Shown here: positions 12,431 to 24,899 of the stretch, piece after piece | Position numbering within the stretch: position 1 is the stretch's first letter | How the letters are laid out: the number at the start of each line of letters is the position of its first letter | Assembly (NCBI GenBank): GCA_944472135.2 | Contig: OX235270.1 | Span: forward strand, 82,655,168-82,719,167 | Length of the DNA: 64,000 bases | Direction of reading: 5' to 3' | DNA from: Trichobilharzia regenti | Taxonomy: Eukaryota > Platyhelminthes > Trematoda > Strigeidida > Schistosomatidae | Made by a program: the position numbers and the translations under genes | The notes under the pieces: generated by a model | Seen by the model: only the letters and a program-made list of their open reading frames with translations | The model's database searches: none | What the model was told of the DNA's origin: nothing

Positions 12431-14435
12431 AGAGTGGTTTGAAGGCTACTGTCTTAGTAGCTTTTACCAGCTCTGATACCTATTAATGGTCACACAGTTA
12501 TGAGAAAGTGAAGAAACTATCAACAAATTTCAATTAGCAGCAAAAAGATGAAGTTGAACGATGATTAGACCACTCTGCGCTTATGCAAGTGTGTCGGTAG
12601 TTACTAGTTCCCGGCTTTCTACATCATGAAAGTTAATATACTCCGGAAACAGAAGGAATATTTGTTTTATGTGACCGCAGTGTCTACCAAATAACTTTAA
12701 CGTCGATCACAGACAGACTGTTTACAGTGTTTTCTGGAAGTGAGCATCTTAGTGTTCTTACATCCTTATTCTCCAGCAGTACCAAATCACCTTCCGACCG
12801 CAACATTGATCAGAGTGATCAATCGATCCACCGCTACTAGTTGGTCTAAGTGGTTTTCAACTAGCTATCTCATATACAATGTTCGCCCGCTTTTCTGTGA
12901 CATTTACGGTGTTACACCGGTCAAACATTTCCGATTATTTCCGATTTGCATAGGGAAATTTCACCTTGGAACACGAAATTCGTAAATTACTAAACAGCTG
13001 TTGCACGTGTGCAATGGTATCATTACAAACAGTTCCCCACTAAGTCAGGTACTTTCTACATAGCGGAAAAATATAAATATACTGAAAACAAAATAAACTC
13101 TATTCTTCACTTGGTCAGGCAGGACAAATTAACTACCAAAAATTACAACAGATTAACCTAAGTCTTTCCTATGAGAACAAATTCCTTTGTAATACTTCTA
13201 TTATTAACAAATACACAAAGAGCTGGATAAGTGGACATTTCTGATGCCATTTTCCCAACGGATTAATACCAGTGCATAACTCTGTTGACTTACGGATGAC
13301 GAGTACTTAAAACTTGGATACCCTAGAAGGATATGATGCGCCTGTGTACACTAATTAAATATAATTCACATCACATGTGAATTAAAAAGTCATCAGTCTA
13401 TGGGACTAACACTTTTCATAACTTCTCTTCAAAGCTCTACAGTTAAATATTTCACAAAGGCCATGCAAAATCCCAATAAAGTCCAAACCTTGATATCAAT
13501 CAATGGCTATATATATATATATATATATATATATGATATTTTATAAAAACCTTTATCAAGGAAAGCGAAAACAAATTAATTGCATACAAAATCATCACAC
13601 AGCAGATCAGGAAGAAAGGACCTACTTTCAAGGCCATAGTAGCAACAGAAATCCAACTAAACGACTCTGGGAATAGAACACCATCATCCCTATAATAATA
13701 TACCAAGGGTTTCCGTTGTATAAAAATACAAGTAGAATTCCTTCGAGTTACCTTACATACCACACTGAAAGACCTGTCAATTCATCCAGCATGACCAGAA
13801 ACAACATTAAACTTGATTGAGATATTGTTTGATACACGCTCTCACCCACTTCAATGGTAGGTTGTCATTCAATTTGACTGAATACTGTGTGGTAGCACAA
13901 CGGAATTTCCTGCATACTGAAAATGATACGACTTTATTGATGAGGCACGACTGAACCCCGATATAAGTCACCAATATAGGTGCAAATATACACTCATTCT
14001 ATTCGCTTTTGTGCAAACTTTACAAACTTTTAAGAATGTATTTCTATTAAGATCTAGCTTCAGATTAATTTCCTCCTAGTGAATCTTTGGTGGTGCGGAT
14101 ATCTGCATGCACAAGTGATGGCAAACAATATACGTCTGACAGTGAACTAAAACATTTCGAATATACTGGTTATATAAACTAGGTGTGGCTTGCTCCTATA
14201 AACTCATTTTATAGCGCCTTTCGCAGTCTATGGTGCATAAGATAGGCCGCCTATTAGCTTCTAGATTAACAATATGCATGCGTTCATATTATTAACTCCT
14301 CAGACAGGAAAAACCATACTGTCTGTCCACCGTTCATTTCCCATATAAGAAGGGTCGAATAAAGAAATGGTAGGCTATATAATTACAATGTGGTTATCAA
14401 CGGTTGCTGTTCTCTTCAATAAACACGAACCAAAC
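12431..14435. other. Non-coding stretch downstream of PDCD5
   Basis: Only short AT-rich ORFs. A (TA)n microsatellite at 13508-13534 is the sole clear structure. Confidence 0.45.
13508..13534. repeat. (TA)n microsatellite
   Basis: Uninterrupted TA dinucleotide run, visible directly. Confidence 0.95.
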
Positions 14436-14631
14436 AGTGGTGATTGACAATTTCTATCTCTGTATTGTTTAAAATACTTACTGTTGACTGTTGATATGTT
14501 TCATATATGAATTGCATTCGAATTCCGCTAAATACAAATTCCGGATTGCTGCCCTCTCTGGGTTTTGATTAGATTCCTATAATTCCGTCATCCCGGTATA
14601 TTAATAATTTCAATTACAATAAATTACTACA
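14436..14631 (+). mobile_element. Solo LTR of a Gypsy family
   Basis: This 196-bp segment matches, with substitutions, the LTRs at 30537-30731 and 32173-32366. It ends in CTACA and begins with GTGGTGATTGAC preceded by A in place of the usual T. It is flanked on both sides by CAAAC (14431-14435 and 14632-14636), a 5-bp target duplication. No internal sequence is present, so it is a solo LTR left by recombination between the two LTRs of a full element. It lies about 350 bp 3' of PDCD5. Confidence 0.85.
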
Positions 14632-14875
14632 CAAACACAATTTTTATACTCCGCATCGAAAATTGCTTGTTCAAACACAAAATTTACAAGATTCATTATG
14701 GAAGAACGTCGACAGTTTTAAAAACAACACGCACGTGTACAATTATCATAGTCGCTTCAAAAATGATAGGACCGTTAGAGTAACTTTACATATAGATGTA
14801 AACGCAAATAAAATGTTTTTCTCTAAGTACGATAAAAAGTAAGTGCCGTCACATAAACAATACATAAAACTATCA

Positions 14876-14881
14876 TTTATT
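14876..14881 (-). promoter_or_regulatory. Likely PDCD5 polyadenylation signal
   Basis: AATAAA on the minus strand about 100 nt downstream of the PDCD5 stop codon, a normal position for a eukaryotic poly(A) signal. Confidence 0.55.
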
Positions 14882-14981
14882 TATAATTTATAACAAATTA
14901 CAGGTCGAATCTGCACGGCAAGCAAATAATCCATATACAAGGCCTTAATTAGTGAATTGGATGTAAGAAACCTTGAATGCG

Positions 14982-17209
14982 CTAATCTTCATCTGAGTCT
15001 ATGGCCGCGCGGCGACGGTCGAACTAGAGTGGTAGACGACGTGAAAATTAGGGGTATTGAATATCTTACCTTTACTGTAGTGGATTTCTGTGTGCCGGAA
15101 GAAACTTTTAAGAGAATCTGCTTTAACTGTTCTTCATTCAACTAAATTGTAAAGTTTGTAATGGGGTTGAAATTAACAAAAGCAGATCAGTAGGAAGTAA
15201 CTATTTTGATAAACACAAAAGTATACCAGTTAAAATAAAAATTTAAGATACCTTTTTAATCAAAACACTTCCGAACTAAAACCAAACGTAATCAAACGGA
15301 ATCATCTGGATCATGCTACATATCGTATTCAATGCGAATAATTACAATACTATACGGTTATCTAGTGCTAAAACGAGAAGGGAATCAAACTGAAAACTCT
15401 GCTTATGGTTGGATGTTTCAGGCAGGGAGATACAACCACACCAGTTACAGTAAATTTAATCCTACCATATCAATATAAAACTACATAGCAAAATCCCACT
15501 GAGACGGTTTTCTCTTACAATCGCTTGCAAACAATGGTGCTAGCAGAAATTAGAACAGAACAACATATTGTTTAGTCCTTAAGTTAGTTTTACATAACCT
15601 ATTGATTAGATTAATTTCGAATACTAGGTTTATATTGAAATGTCGACTCCGCATATGGGTACTTCTACGATATCTAAGGACAAACGTGAAGTTATTCTTG
15701 ATTAGCAGTGACTAGCAATGGAACCCATACGTGTTATTGACATAAGTACAAAACTGTGGTAGAGTATAACTCCATTATTGATAAGATTTTATTCTGATAA
15801 ATCACACTGTTATACAGTGATACTAACCACTGACGTCTCCGGCACAAACTATTGCCCATGATCATAACAAGTTTGATTATGAGCAATAGTTTGTGCTGGA
15901 GAAGTCAGTAGTTAGTATTACTGTATAACAGTGTGATTTACTAAAATAAAATCTTATCCACAATGGAATCTAGGTTGAACATCTGAGGCTTTGGTGAATG
16001 AAACAAATTTAAGTAGGGACACCAAACCTGCAGCTAAGAATCTCAAGTAACACTAAGTGTGCAATCTGGATTCCACTCATAGTCACAATCAATCAAGAAG
16101 AACAAAAGCTCATTCAATCCTTTTAGCTGAGGTGGGTAAACAATATTCAAAATAATATTACAAGACAGTAGAAATAGTGAAAATTCAGTTTCTTCTATAC
16201 TCACAAAAAACATGGTCCATGCAATGTATGAGTTCTTTCACTGTGTAAAGTTGAGGATTTGTATACAACACGAAACTTTACACATATATACTTAGTGGGT
16301 ATTTCGCATGTGCATAGATAGAGCTATATGGAATTCCACTGGTATTCTATGAAACAATTGGACGAACATACATCACAAACACGAAGTAAGTAAACTTCAG
16401 AACTATGACAAAATGGATTTGCCTCAATCTGACCTATAAAATATTATATCAAGTAAATGTTTATGAACACGCTGTTAATTATACACACGCCATTGAATTC
16501 TTAAAATTCACGCGTTCATATATTGACACCTCTCATCCATATTACTCCTTTCACTATTGTGCTGAGTGATCACGTACCTCCTAAAAGCCAAAGCTATGAG
16601 AGTCTAATAAGAATCACTTCAAACAGATGCCCTGAATCACGGTCATACAGTAGGCTTTATGTAGTAAATCCAATCCATTATAAAGTCTAGCATGCAGAGA
16701 TTAAACAAGCTGAAGCCAAATTTAAGTTCAATCATTGCGCCCGAATTACTTTCAGGATGCTCATGTGAATTCATAAGTTCTAAGTAGTATTATGCCTTTG
16801 AGGAATTGTATAAAGCCACCGTAACACCATTAAACTCGAATAAAACAAGATCAAACTTTTTAAAAAAAATTCGCCTCCCTTAATAATCCAATCGATTAGG
16901 GTCTTAGGTGAGCTTACCTTGGGTCCTAAACGTCCACTTTGAGCCATATTTATGAGCATATTCTCCACCATTTTGGCTTTTTCTGGCTTTGTGATAGCAA
17001 TGGTATTCACTGCAAACGGATGCATTATATTTATTTTTAACCTACAACGTGCTCTGGCGTCTTGGTCTAAAACCTGAGCTAGGATGCTGGAACGAATTTC
17101 CTGATTTCTCTTTTCAGCTTCCTCCTTTCTTTGTACATCCCTCTAAACAGGTTATGATAAACCTGAAACATGTGCTCACATCATCACCCGACTCGCTTCC
17201 AATATTCAT
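14982..17209 (-). CDS. PDCD5: PDCD5-like protein (programmed cell death 5 / TFAR19 family)
   Basis: Minus-strand exons at 17209-17180, 17142-17046, 17009-16918, 15141-15070 and 15023-14982 join in frame (333 nt, 110 residues with this start). Every intron is GT..AG; three are micro-introns of 37, 36 and 46 bp and one is 1776 bp. The product contains [17 protein letters not shown], then [19 protein letters not shown], then [18 protein letters not shown] at the C-terminus, which match the conserved core and the acidic tail of PDCD5 (a small helical DNA- and chaperonin-binding protein linked to apoptosis in animals). Human PDCD5 is about 125 residues; here roughly 20 N-terminal residues are not located. 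The ATG at 17209 is the first usable start, but an acceptor-like CAG before 17229 leaves room for a further upstream exon. The large intron holds the hairpin at 15780. I am sure of the family, less of the first exon. Confidence 0.88.
15780..15958. repeat. Long inverted repeat (84-bp arms)
   Basis: Left arm 15780-15863 and right arm 15875-15958 are reverse complements with about nine mismatches, separated by an 11-bp loop. It lies in the large PDCD5 intron, so it would be transcribed as a hairpin. Sequence beside the left arm resembles that near 2705. It could be a palindromic MITE or an inverted pair of a short repeat. Confidence 0.85.
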
Positions 17210-17445
17210 AGCGACAGCATACAACCAATCTGCCGGGTGACCTTGAAATTTCAAGTTAGCGTATTAACCTACGTTGAATTCAATTTACAATTAAGATTCA
17301 GATTGTCAGGATAAAAGGCTCTTGTTGCTTATGTTGATCCTTGCTATATATATCTCTGCAAAGATACGGTTTATCTTTGAAAGCGTCCACTGATTAAGCT
17401 GTTACTACTGTATCAGCTTTGGGAGTTCCAGCCGCTTACCAACTA

Positions 17446-17630
17446 TTTTATTTTTTTATTATAGCTTGAAACCACACAGTGTTTTTGGTACAAGTATGGA
17501 ATTTTCAGCTTTTGATATCAGTATCCCAAATTTTGCAAGCCGACCACAGATACCAGGTATGCGTCGACAGTGGGTCAAACCCCGGACCATGTGCATGGTT
17601 GGCGTGAGTCCTAATCGTTGGGTTACCACA
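17446..17630 (-). repeat. tRNA-derived SINE, copy 2
   Basis: Same body as the copies at 932 and 26571. The B box reads GGTTTGACCC on the minus strand, with the tail at the low-coordinate end. It is more diverged and its A-box end is degraded (GGTAACCCAACGATTAGGA). It lies just 5' of PDCD5, between that gene and a LINE remnant. Confidence 0.75.
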
Positions 17631-17639
17631 AGTATTTTA

Positions 17640-19330
17640 ATCGTCCTTGGTTTGAGCACCTTCTTGTGGTGACCTCGTAAATGTATCGTAGAGGGAGAGA
17701 AAAGGTTTGAAAAGTTAATACTTAAGTCACTCTTTATAAACAGCCAAAACTAAGTCGCCTCTCCACCTTCTGTATGATAGTGGGAAGAGATTTAAATGCT
17801 CCATCATCTTATCATAATAAGGTGTGAGATACCACTAACTAATCTGGCACCCACCCTTTGTGCTCTTTCTAAGATATGTTCCTCCTTTTTGAAGCATGGA
17901 CTCATCGCTTTTATACAGTATTCTAGAGGTCTGACATATGTTGCATAGAGTGCTTGGAACATACCCTCGCCTAATGGTTTGAAAGTCCTTCGGAGTGCCC
18001 TTAGTATTCGAAAAGCCTTAGCTGCGCTCGATTACAATTTGCCGTTGTTTTTAAGTCATGGCTTACAATAGTTCCTAAGTCCTTTTGTCCCCGAACATCT
18101 GGCAGTTCTGTGTCCCCCATGGAGTACGACGTGTAAGACTTCTGACCTAAATGCAGTACCGCGCTTTTTTGGAATTAATTTCCGGACTTCAGAGGTTAGC
18201 CCATTCAGCTTATTTATCTTAATATCTCCCGGAAATAGTAAGGAAACTTAGGTGAGAATTTTCGGCACTTCATTTACATATAATAGCAAGGGGACGAGTA
18301 CATTTCTCTGAGCTACTCAACTTAGTACTGCTTTCCACCCTGAGAGTACACCATTAACCCTTACCTTCTGCCTTATATCCACCAGGTAGTCACTAAACTA
18401 ATCACATATTTACTGGTTTAATCCAGAACGTTTAAGTTTACTAAGAAGATCTAAATGGGATACCTTATCGAATGCTTTACTAAGATCGATGAAGACAACG
18501 TTCGGTAGATGGTTCTTGCCCCTGGCCTCGACCCAATCTTCCCTAGCTAACAGTAAGTTTGTCAAGCAGGATCGCCCTAGTCGGAATCCATGCTGTTCCA
18601 CTACCAGTAAACCATGTTTTCCATATGAGCTAAGAGGTGATCCCTTGCGGGCTTTTCTAACACCTTTGTTATAATGCAGGTCAGACTTAAAGGCTGGTAG
18701 ATACATATTATCTTCCTATCCCTCTCTTTGAAAACAGGGCTTACAAAAGCATCTTTCCAGTCCCTGAGGAGCCTAGCGTGGATCAGTGAAAATTGAAAAA
18801 TCTCCACAGGTCGAATGTGTTCTATATCCGCAGGCTAGGGTGAAGTTCGTCAGGTCCAGGTGATTAGCACGGTTTCAGTTTAGACAGAAGTTTGAGAACC
18901 ACTGGATCCTCTACCACGATTGTGAGCGTTTCAAGGGCTACATCAGTGACCTTGCTACACCCCTGAGTGGTACGATTAAGCGAAAAAACATAGCAAAATT
19001 ATTCGGAGAGCTTCTTAGCATTTGTTTCGCTGATTCGCCACCTCTCCAGCATTGCTGATGAGGGATATTATACCACAGCCAGTTTTCGTCCTGTACTTGA
19101 TATACGAGTACAGTCTTTTTGGATAATGAACACAATTCAGTACTGTCTCCCATACTCTATTCAACTTTTGTCAATCTTGTACTTACAAAACTTTAGAATT
19201 TCGTGGTACTCCATCCGAAACTCATCCCTCGTGGTCGGCTGAACCCGTCCGTCACGTACAAGGTCTTTGTAGAGTGAGACACCTGAAGGTCATTTTCATC
19301 CATGTTTGTCGGCTATATTGGATTGCGCTT
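17640..19330 (-). mobile_element. CR1-like LINE remnant (RT region and 3' end)
   Basis: Minus-strand translations give reverse transcriptase pieces. At 18601-18807 there is RLLRDWKDAFVSPVFKERD and a YQPLSL (usual YRPISL) motif. At 18410-18706 there is VEQHGFRLGRSCLTNLL, then VVFIDLSKAFDKVSH with the first catalytic Asp. Near 17720-17960 a broken frame gives the late-RT pattern with KEEHILERAQRVGARLV. Stops and frameshifts are frequent. This motif set belongs to CR1/Jockey-type LINEs and differs from the RTE copies in this window. Confidence 0.75.
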
Positions 19331-20958
19331 CCCTAGCCGTTCGTTTATGCATTGGATTTTACGTTTATCCTGCAGTTAATCACAACTTATCATGATACAC
19401 ATTGTTCATGAATATTGTGTTTCTCTTCATTTTCTTTTCCGTTGCTGTTGAAATTAGTTATTTCGTTTGTTTCGAAAGTTTTTACCTCCAGGTCAGTGCA
19501 TTCATTCCATTGTAATAGTTGCATATGCTGCTTTCATGCGGCTTTCAGTGTTTTAGTTATTTTTCAGCTATTAATGAATTACTTCTGTGTAGAAGCTTTG
19601 GAAATTATGCACGTGAAAATGTTTGGGTGACAGAAGCTGTTGTTTCTGGTTCACTTGTTGATTGTCGGTTTTCTTGCTGGCTCATTTGGTTACTTAACTT
19701 GTAGAAATCTGGAAAACTAATGTCTTTCACGTTCATGTTTACAGCATGCAGCAATCTACGAGTAAATCTGATGAGGACAGCACGATCAGAGTTGATATTT
19801 GCAATGTTTTCAATGATCATATTAAACTTTGAGAATTCAGAACCTGGGTTGAAGTTGAAAAAGCTTTGATGCTTCTCAAAAGTGTGAATATACCATCAGT
19901 CTGTCTGTTACCGGCTAAAAATTAGATATATATTGTGAGAGAATCTAAATCAAACAAGTTTGAGCCACATAAGATGTGAGAATCTGTTGTGCTTGTGTGT
20001 ATTTTAGGGGAAAAAAGAAACTGGAACCCCTATAGTCTAGGACTGCCTGTTGTAAAGAAAGTGTTAACAGCCATTCGATATGTTGCAAAACGATTTAAAA
20101 AGCGGATAACCTTTAGTGATCTGCTGAGTGTACGAACTATCCCAGTTAAAGGTAACACTTTAATTAGCAAGAATAACGTTTCGAGTTGTGGTCTACGATC
20201 GGTGGCTTTCTAGAAGTTGTGATTTCTCCATGGCTATAAATACGGATGTCCATGATTTTTAAGAAAACTTTAAATAAATTTTCCTTGAAGCAGCGGTCTT
20301 CTTTTTCTTGGCGAAATATCTGTTGATAAAACCAGACGATTAGGTAGCAAAGTAGAATGTTCTGTGACTGAAAATCGTAGTCGCTGTGTTTCGGATTAAT
20401 TTCACGCACCCAACTGTTATAACCCTATGGATATAGGTTTTTCCCCAAGGTTCATTGTGATATCTAGAAATCATAAGCACCCTGTCTTCGATAAATTTAT
20501 TTTTATTCCTTAAGTGACAGTAAATAATGAGGTCATGGGATATTTACTTTTTTCGACTAGGAAATGATCTTTTTATCAGGAAAGTTATCAGGATGTCCAC
20601 GTTTACTTTGTAATTCAAGGATAAACTTAAGTTGCTCACTAAGGTATTGGCCATAGGAAATTACTTTCAGCGGAAACCATTTTAAGGTAGCTACGTAGCT
20701 TTAGGTGATGCGTCGCAGAAGTAAGCAGCGTAGGTTAATTATGTCTAAATATATTAGACGCTGTATAACTGGTCAAATCGTTGTTCTTACATACTTACAT
20801 AATTTTCATGAACCTAATTTTATCGTTGTTAACCATTTTAGTTGTAAGGCGGTTGTAAAGAGACTACGAAATGATATCGTCTTGCGAAATTTGTCTTCTT
20901 AATGCCTTATTCAAATTTATCAAAGGGGCTAATTGTTTTAATTTTCTGAAGTACTTTA
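19331..20958. other. Stretch without a recognised gene
   Basis: A minus-strand frame (about 19870-19605) reads smoothly, with SFFNFNPGSEFSKF and an INSDRAVLIRFTRRLLHAV segment. It could be part of a LINE ORF1 or a host exon, but I recognise no domain. A plus-strand ORF at 19989-20213 is basic and unrecognised. Confidence 0.35.
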
Positions 20959-21142
20959 ATTTTTTTATCTTTGATTACACTTGATTCCACACCGCATTTT
21001 GGGTACAGGTTTGGAATTTTCAACTTGGATATCGGTACCCCAAATTTCGCAGGCCGAACATAGTTACCAGGTGTGCGTCAGCGTGAGCTCGAACCCCGGA
21101 AAATGTGTATGGTCGGCAAGAGTCCTGACCGCTGTGCCACTA
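20959..21142 (-). repeat. tRNA-derived SINE, copy 3
   Basis: Same body and orientation as the other copies, with a B box reading GGGTTCGAGCTC and an A box TGGCACAGCGGTCAGGA on the minus strand. The tail lies at the low-coordinate end after a T-rich run. Confidence 0.8.
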
Positions 21143-21808
21143 GGTGCCAAATATGGTATCATTGATGCTTTATACTAAGACGTGCACGCATACAGTCTTT
21201 TGAAATGACCTCTTATTCTTCCCAAAGAGACACAAGTAGAAAACTGCAGGTAAAGTTATTGCTTACAGTTTGCCAAAATCAAGTGTCCATTGTCAGTGAC
21301 GATTACAACGATATGGCCCAAAGGGAGACCACTCGCCCTACTGGCAGTCTTCAGAGTTTTACTAAATATGACATAGTCTTTTTTAAGCAATCCAGGAAAG
21401 AATAAAGGTGAATAGTCAGAAGAATAGGTAAGATGCATGAGTTGACAAACTGTAAGAGGAGTTTGAGTTGTGCCACAATGCCTTAACTTCTTGATGTCGA
21501 AAGTCAAACGGAATATTCTTCTAGAAATCTCTAACGCAGGTGAAGACCAGGACTGGTCAAAAGAAAGGATTAATGCAATATACTTCATTCACTTCAGACT
21601 TGATTTCCATATCACTACCATCAATTATACAACGGTCATAGAAATAAACAGCTTCATTCAACTTTCTCTTGCATCTAAAACTGAAGTTAACAGTCTGACA
21701 TTTGCAAAGATGCAGTTTACGACACTTAGACTAAGACAATTTACTGACTCCTGATAGAAAGCTGTTGATCTTAGAGCACTCTAGCTGGGAGTTAACAGGT
21801 ATTTAAAC
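21143..21808. other. Unrecognised stretch
   Basis: Overlapping ORFs on both strands (for example 21588-21256 minus, 110 codons) have no motif I can identify. The minus-strand frame may be a decayed element. Confidence 0.35.
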
Positions 21809-21930
21809 AATTCCATATTAGTTTGATTATTAAATGTATCACACAGTGGAACAGTATTGTATACTGGATATACAGTATACAATACTGTTTCACTGTGTGA
21901 TACATTTAATAATCAAACTAATATGGAATT
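21809..21930. repeat. Near-perfect 58-bp inverted repeat hairpin
   Basis: Arms 21809-21866 and 21873-21930 are reverse complements with one mismatch, separated by a 6-bp loop (GATATA). The arms start AATTCCATATTAG. Such a long, nearly perfect palindrome suggests recent origin, for example a foldback element, or a double-stranded RNA source if transcribed. Confidence 0.92.
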
Positions 21931-24527
21931 ACTTAATACCACAGTGCCCAAGTTTTACACATATATTAGGTATTTAAACAGTTAAATCATGTACATACTT
22001 GACAAGGTAGATATGCAAACACCGCAGTTGTTGATCATAGAAATGATTAATATTAGATACCATCATATGATTCAACAGCAAATTTGAAATAAATCAAAAT
22101 TTTTTCTCAGCTCATCGGTAACTAAGCAATCTATCTGATGATGTAACTACATATTAACTGATTAATGAAGTAGCTATCAACTCTAATTTACTACGTTTAC
22201 TTGTACTACATACTTGGCGTTTAGCAATATACAGACTTGCAACCGCCTAAATAAGGAGACTTCAGCGTAACGAACAGTACAGAATTATTATTCAACTTGC
22301 TAAATCCTTCTTAATTTTTACAATGTGCTACTGCATGGAAACGGACGCGAAATCCTATGAGTGACTGAAGTAACAGTTTCATAATACTATAGTGAATCTC
22401 CATTCCACTAACTCAGCTTAACATGCATCAATCCGAATTCACGTAAAGCTCATAATATAGCGACGCACTGACGAAGTTCAGAAGGAGTGGAAATGAATAG
22501 TCTGTTAAACATTTACTTAGTCTACAGAAAACATTTTGATGAAGAGTATTAGCGTTAGTTTGACAGATTGACATTTCCGCTGGTATTCGACAAGCTCCAT
22601 ATACCTATAATATGAAGCACAACGTGAAGTTATGAAAGATAATTTTATATATTAGTGTACAATCTGAATACATTAATTCTATTAATACCAAGCAAAATTC
22701 TGATAAAATTAAAGTATTCGTACTCAACAGATGGTTTTTATACTGACGCCGTATGCAAAAGTAGACTTCACAGGTTTTCCAGTATTACAGGGTTATACGC
22801 AAATCTCGAGATAAACTCTGAAACACCCATACTGTTTAGACATCATTCTCCCATCGATTTCATGCTAAATACGTCTACATTAAATGAGGTTTTGCAAGTG
22901 TTTAACTTATAAATGGATCCACAATCTCAGTAGTGTCTAGTGGGTATAGTTTATGGATCCTACAGAAATAACATTCTCATATTTAGGAATCTGCAGTCAT
23001 CAAATATAAACTGAACATGCCTCAACTCTAAACAGCTATGCAGGGCTAACAGCATAGAAAAAACTTAAAATACTGTAGGCTACACAAACCTGTTGTGGTG
23101 ATGAGGAAAACAATGTCCAACCACAGATAAAGTGAAAAGCATATCTACATGACAACCTGGGTTCCCAAAGACGATTCTGTTGGCATTTACAGGTGATTTC
23201 CATGTACTGATAGCACTCTTATGTCTAAAAGGACAGTCATTCACACGAAAATAGGCTGAATTAACATTCTGAGACGTGAAGTTTTCACTGAATTATACTA
23301 TGCTTCTATATAAAAAGTAGACTGTTTTGTTAATGACATTATCCCATCCTGCTTATTATAGCGCTATTTTGACTCAGTCAATCAGGAACACTAATCATAG
23401 CAACTAATGTGCTAAGAATGTGCCGCAGTCAAATCACATGACGCGGATAACAATATAACTAGTCAGGAAGTGAGAGTTCCCATCAATCAAGACAACATAC
23501 AGCACAATTATATCAAAGCTTATTGACCAAAACATTTTTCCAGACGAAACTTCAACCCAGCCCTCGTAGTCAAAGTAAGCCGGTCCCACAAGTTCTTCCA
23601 TTTTCTCAATAACCTCCCTACTTAATTACGCAATCTAGTATATTCCTAAATTCCATCCAAGCCTCCTAGACAGTCTGGTGTGTATCAACAGACCAGTCAG
23701 CTACGGTTGCTGCGTTTCGGACGCCAGTTTACAGACATCATCCATTTGATAATTTACACATACGGCTAGTAAATATACTCAGTAATATTAATATAATAAG
23801 GTACATATTCATTCCTACCTACGTAGGAAACACCATTTTTACATGCATGGATAAGCATTATTTAAACTAAATAGATTTGATTTAAAGTTAAATTACATGG
23901 CTGCTGTCTTTTCGTCTTTATTTTGTGGAAAAAATCTAATACCTAGTGATTCGATTGACCACATCAAGAAATATATAGATACTGACATTAACAAAGTCCC
24001 AAGTATGTGTTGGATGGATAACAGATACATGGGAAAATAAATAAAGCTTGAAGTCATTTCCCTCATATAACAACAGAATGCATCTTATCATAATATATTC
24101 TCAATTTATGCACATGAAGGCAACATCAATATCATAATATGTATACATTGAGTAAGCACGTTTACAATTTTTCACTGAAACAAGATATGTATACAAGGGA
24201 AGATGGAGTAATGACAGCAAGCAGACTTTGCATAAGTTTAAACAGTTTATAAGATATAATCCTAGGCACCATTATTGTTTGAATTTGGCGAAAATGCGCG
24301 TAACAACTGAGTGTTGCGTTACATGTGGCCGATACGGTGAGATACCCACAGAAGTATAAAAATGGGTTATATAACGTCAGTTAGTTTACCGTAAACGACG
24401 TTTTAAGCAATACAATCTGCAGTTATTATCCATTTAAACGTGCATAAAAGTGTTAATAGTTCAGCAACCGGTGAATATGTGATTCATTTCGGTCTGGAAC
24501 TAGAATGACAGAACCAATCCATACGAG
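21931..24527. other. Intergenic AT-rich stretch
   Basis: No confident gene or repeat family. Short ORFs only, such as 22655-22912 on the plus strand, with no recognisable domain. Confidence 0.4.
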
Positions 24528-24899
24528 ATGTCGAGTAAAGCATGCAGTAGCAGAATATCACCATCGAATGAGTCAATCGGATCTGAGGCGCAGCTGTCAA
24601 CACATTTCTGTTATTTCATTGATAGCCAGGTTTATTTGCGCTCTGTGAGTAGTGATTTGGATTTGTCATCGTGATCAACATATGAATGAATATCTGGATG
24701 TGTACTTCAACTTGTTTGCCGTTCAGATTAGTCAATTACACCTCATGTAGGGTTTGATTACGATTTCTACTTTTTCCGCAAAGTGGCACAGGGATCATGG
24801 AGAGTATGCCTTAAATGCATCGCTTCGTTGACTCCTACCTCCATTGAGTATGTACAACGGGAACTGTGCTTTTGTGTAATCCCTCGCCACTGGGAATAG
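24528..24899 (+). CDS. Possible two-exon gene of unknown function
   Basis: An ATG at 24528 opens a 39-codon frame ending at a strong donor (CTCT then GTGAGT at 24645). An acceptor (TTCAGATTAG) precedes a 56-codon frame at 24732-24899, including the stop. The phases agree and the joined product would be 94 residues. The first part is serine-rich; the second contains GFDYDFYFFRKVAQGSW and four cysteines. I do not recognise the protein. The 87-bp intron is plausible for a schistosome. It may be a chance arrangement, and no coding-specific evidence beyond frame and splice signals exists. Confidence 0.22.
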
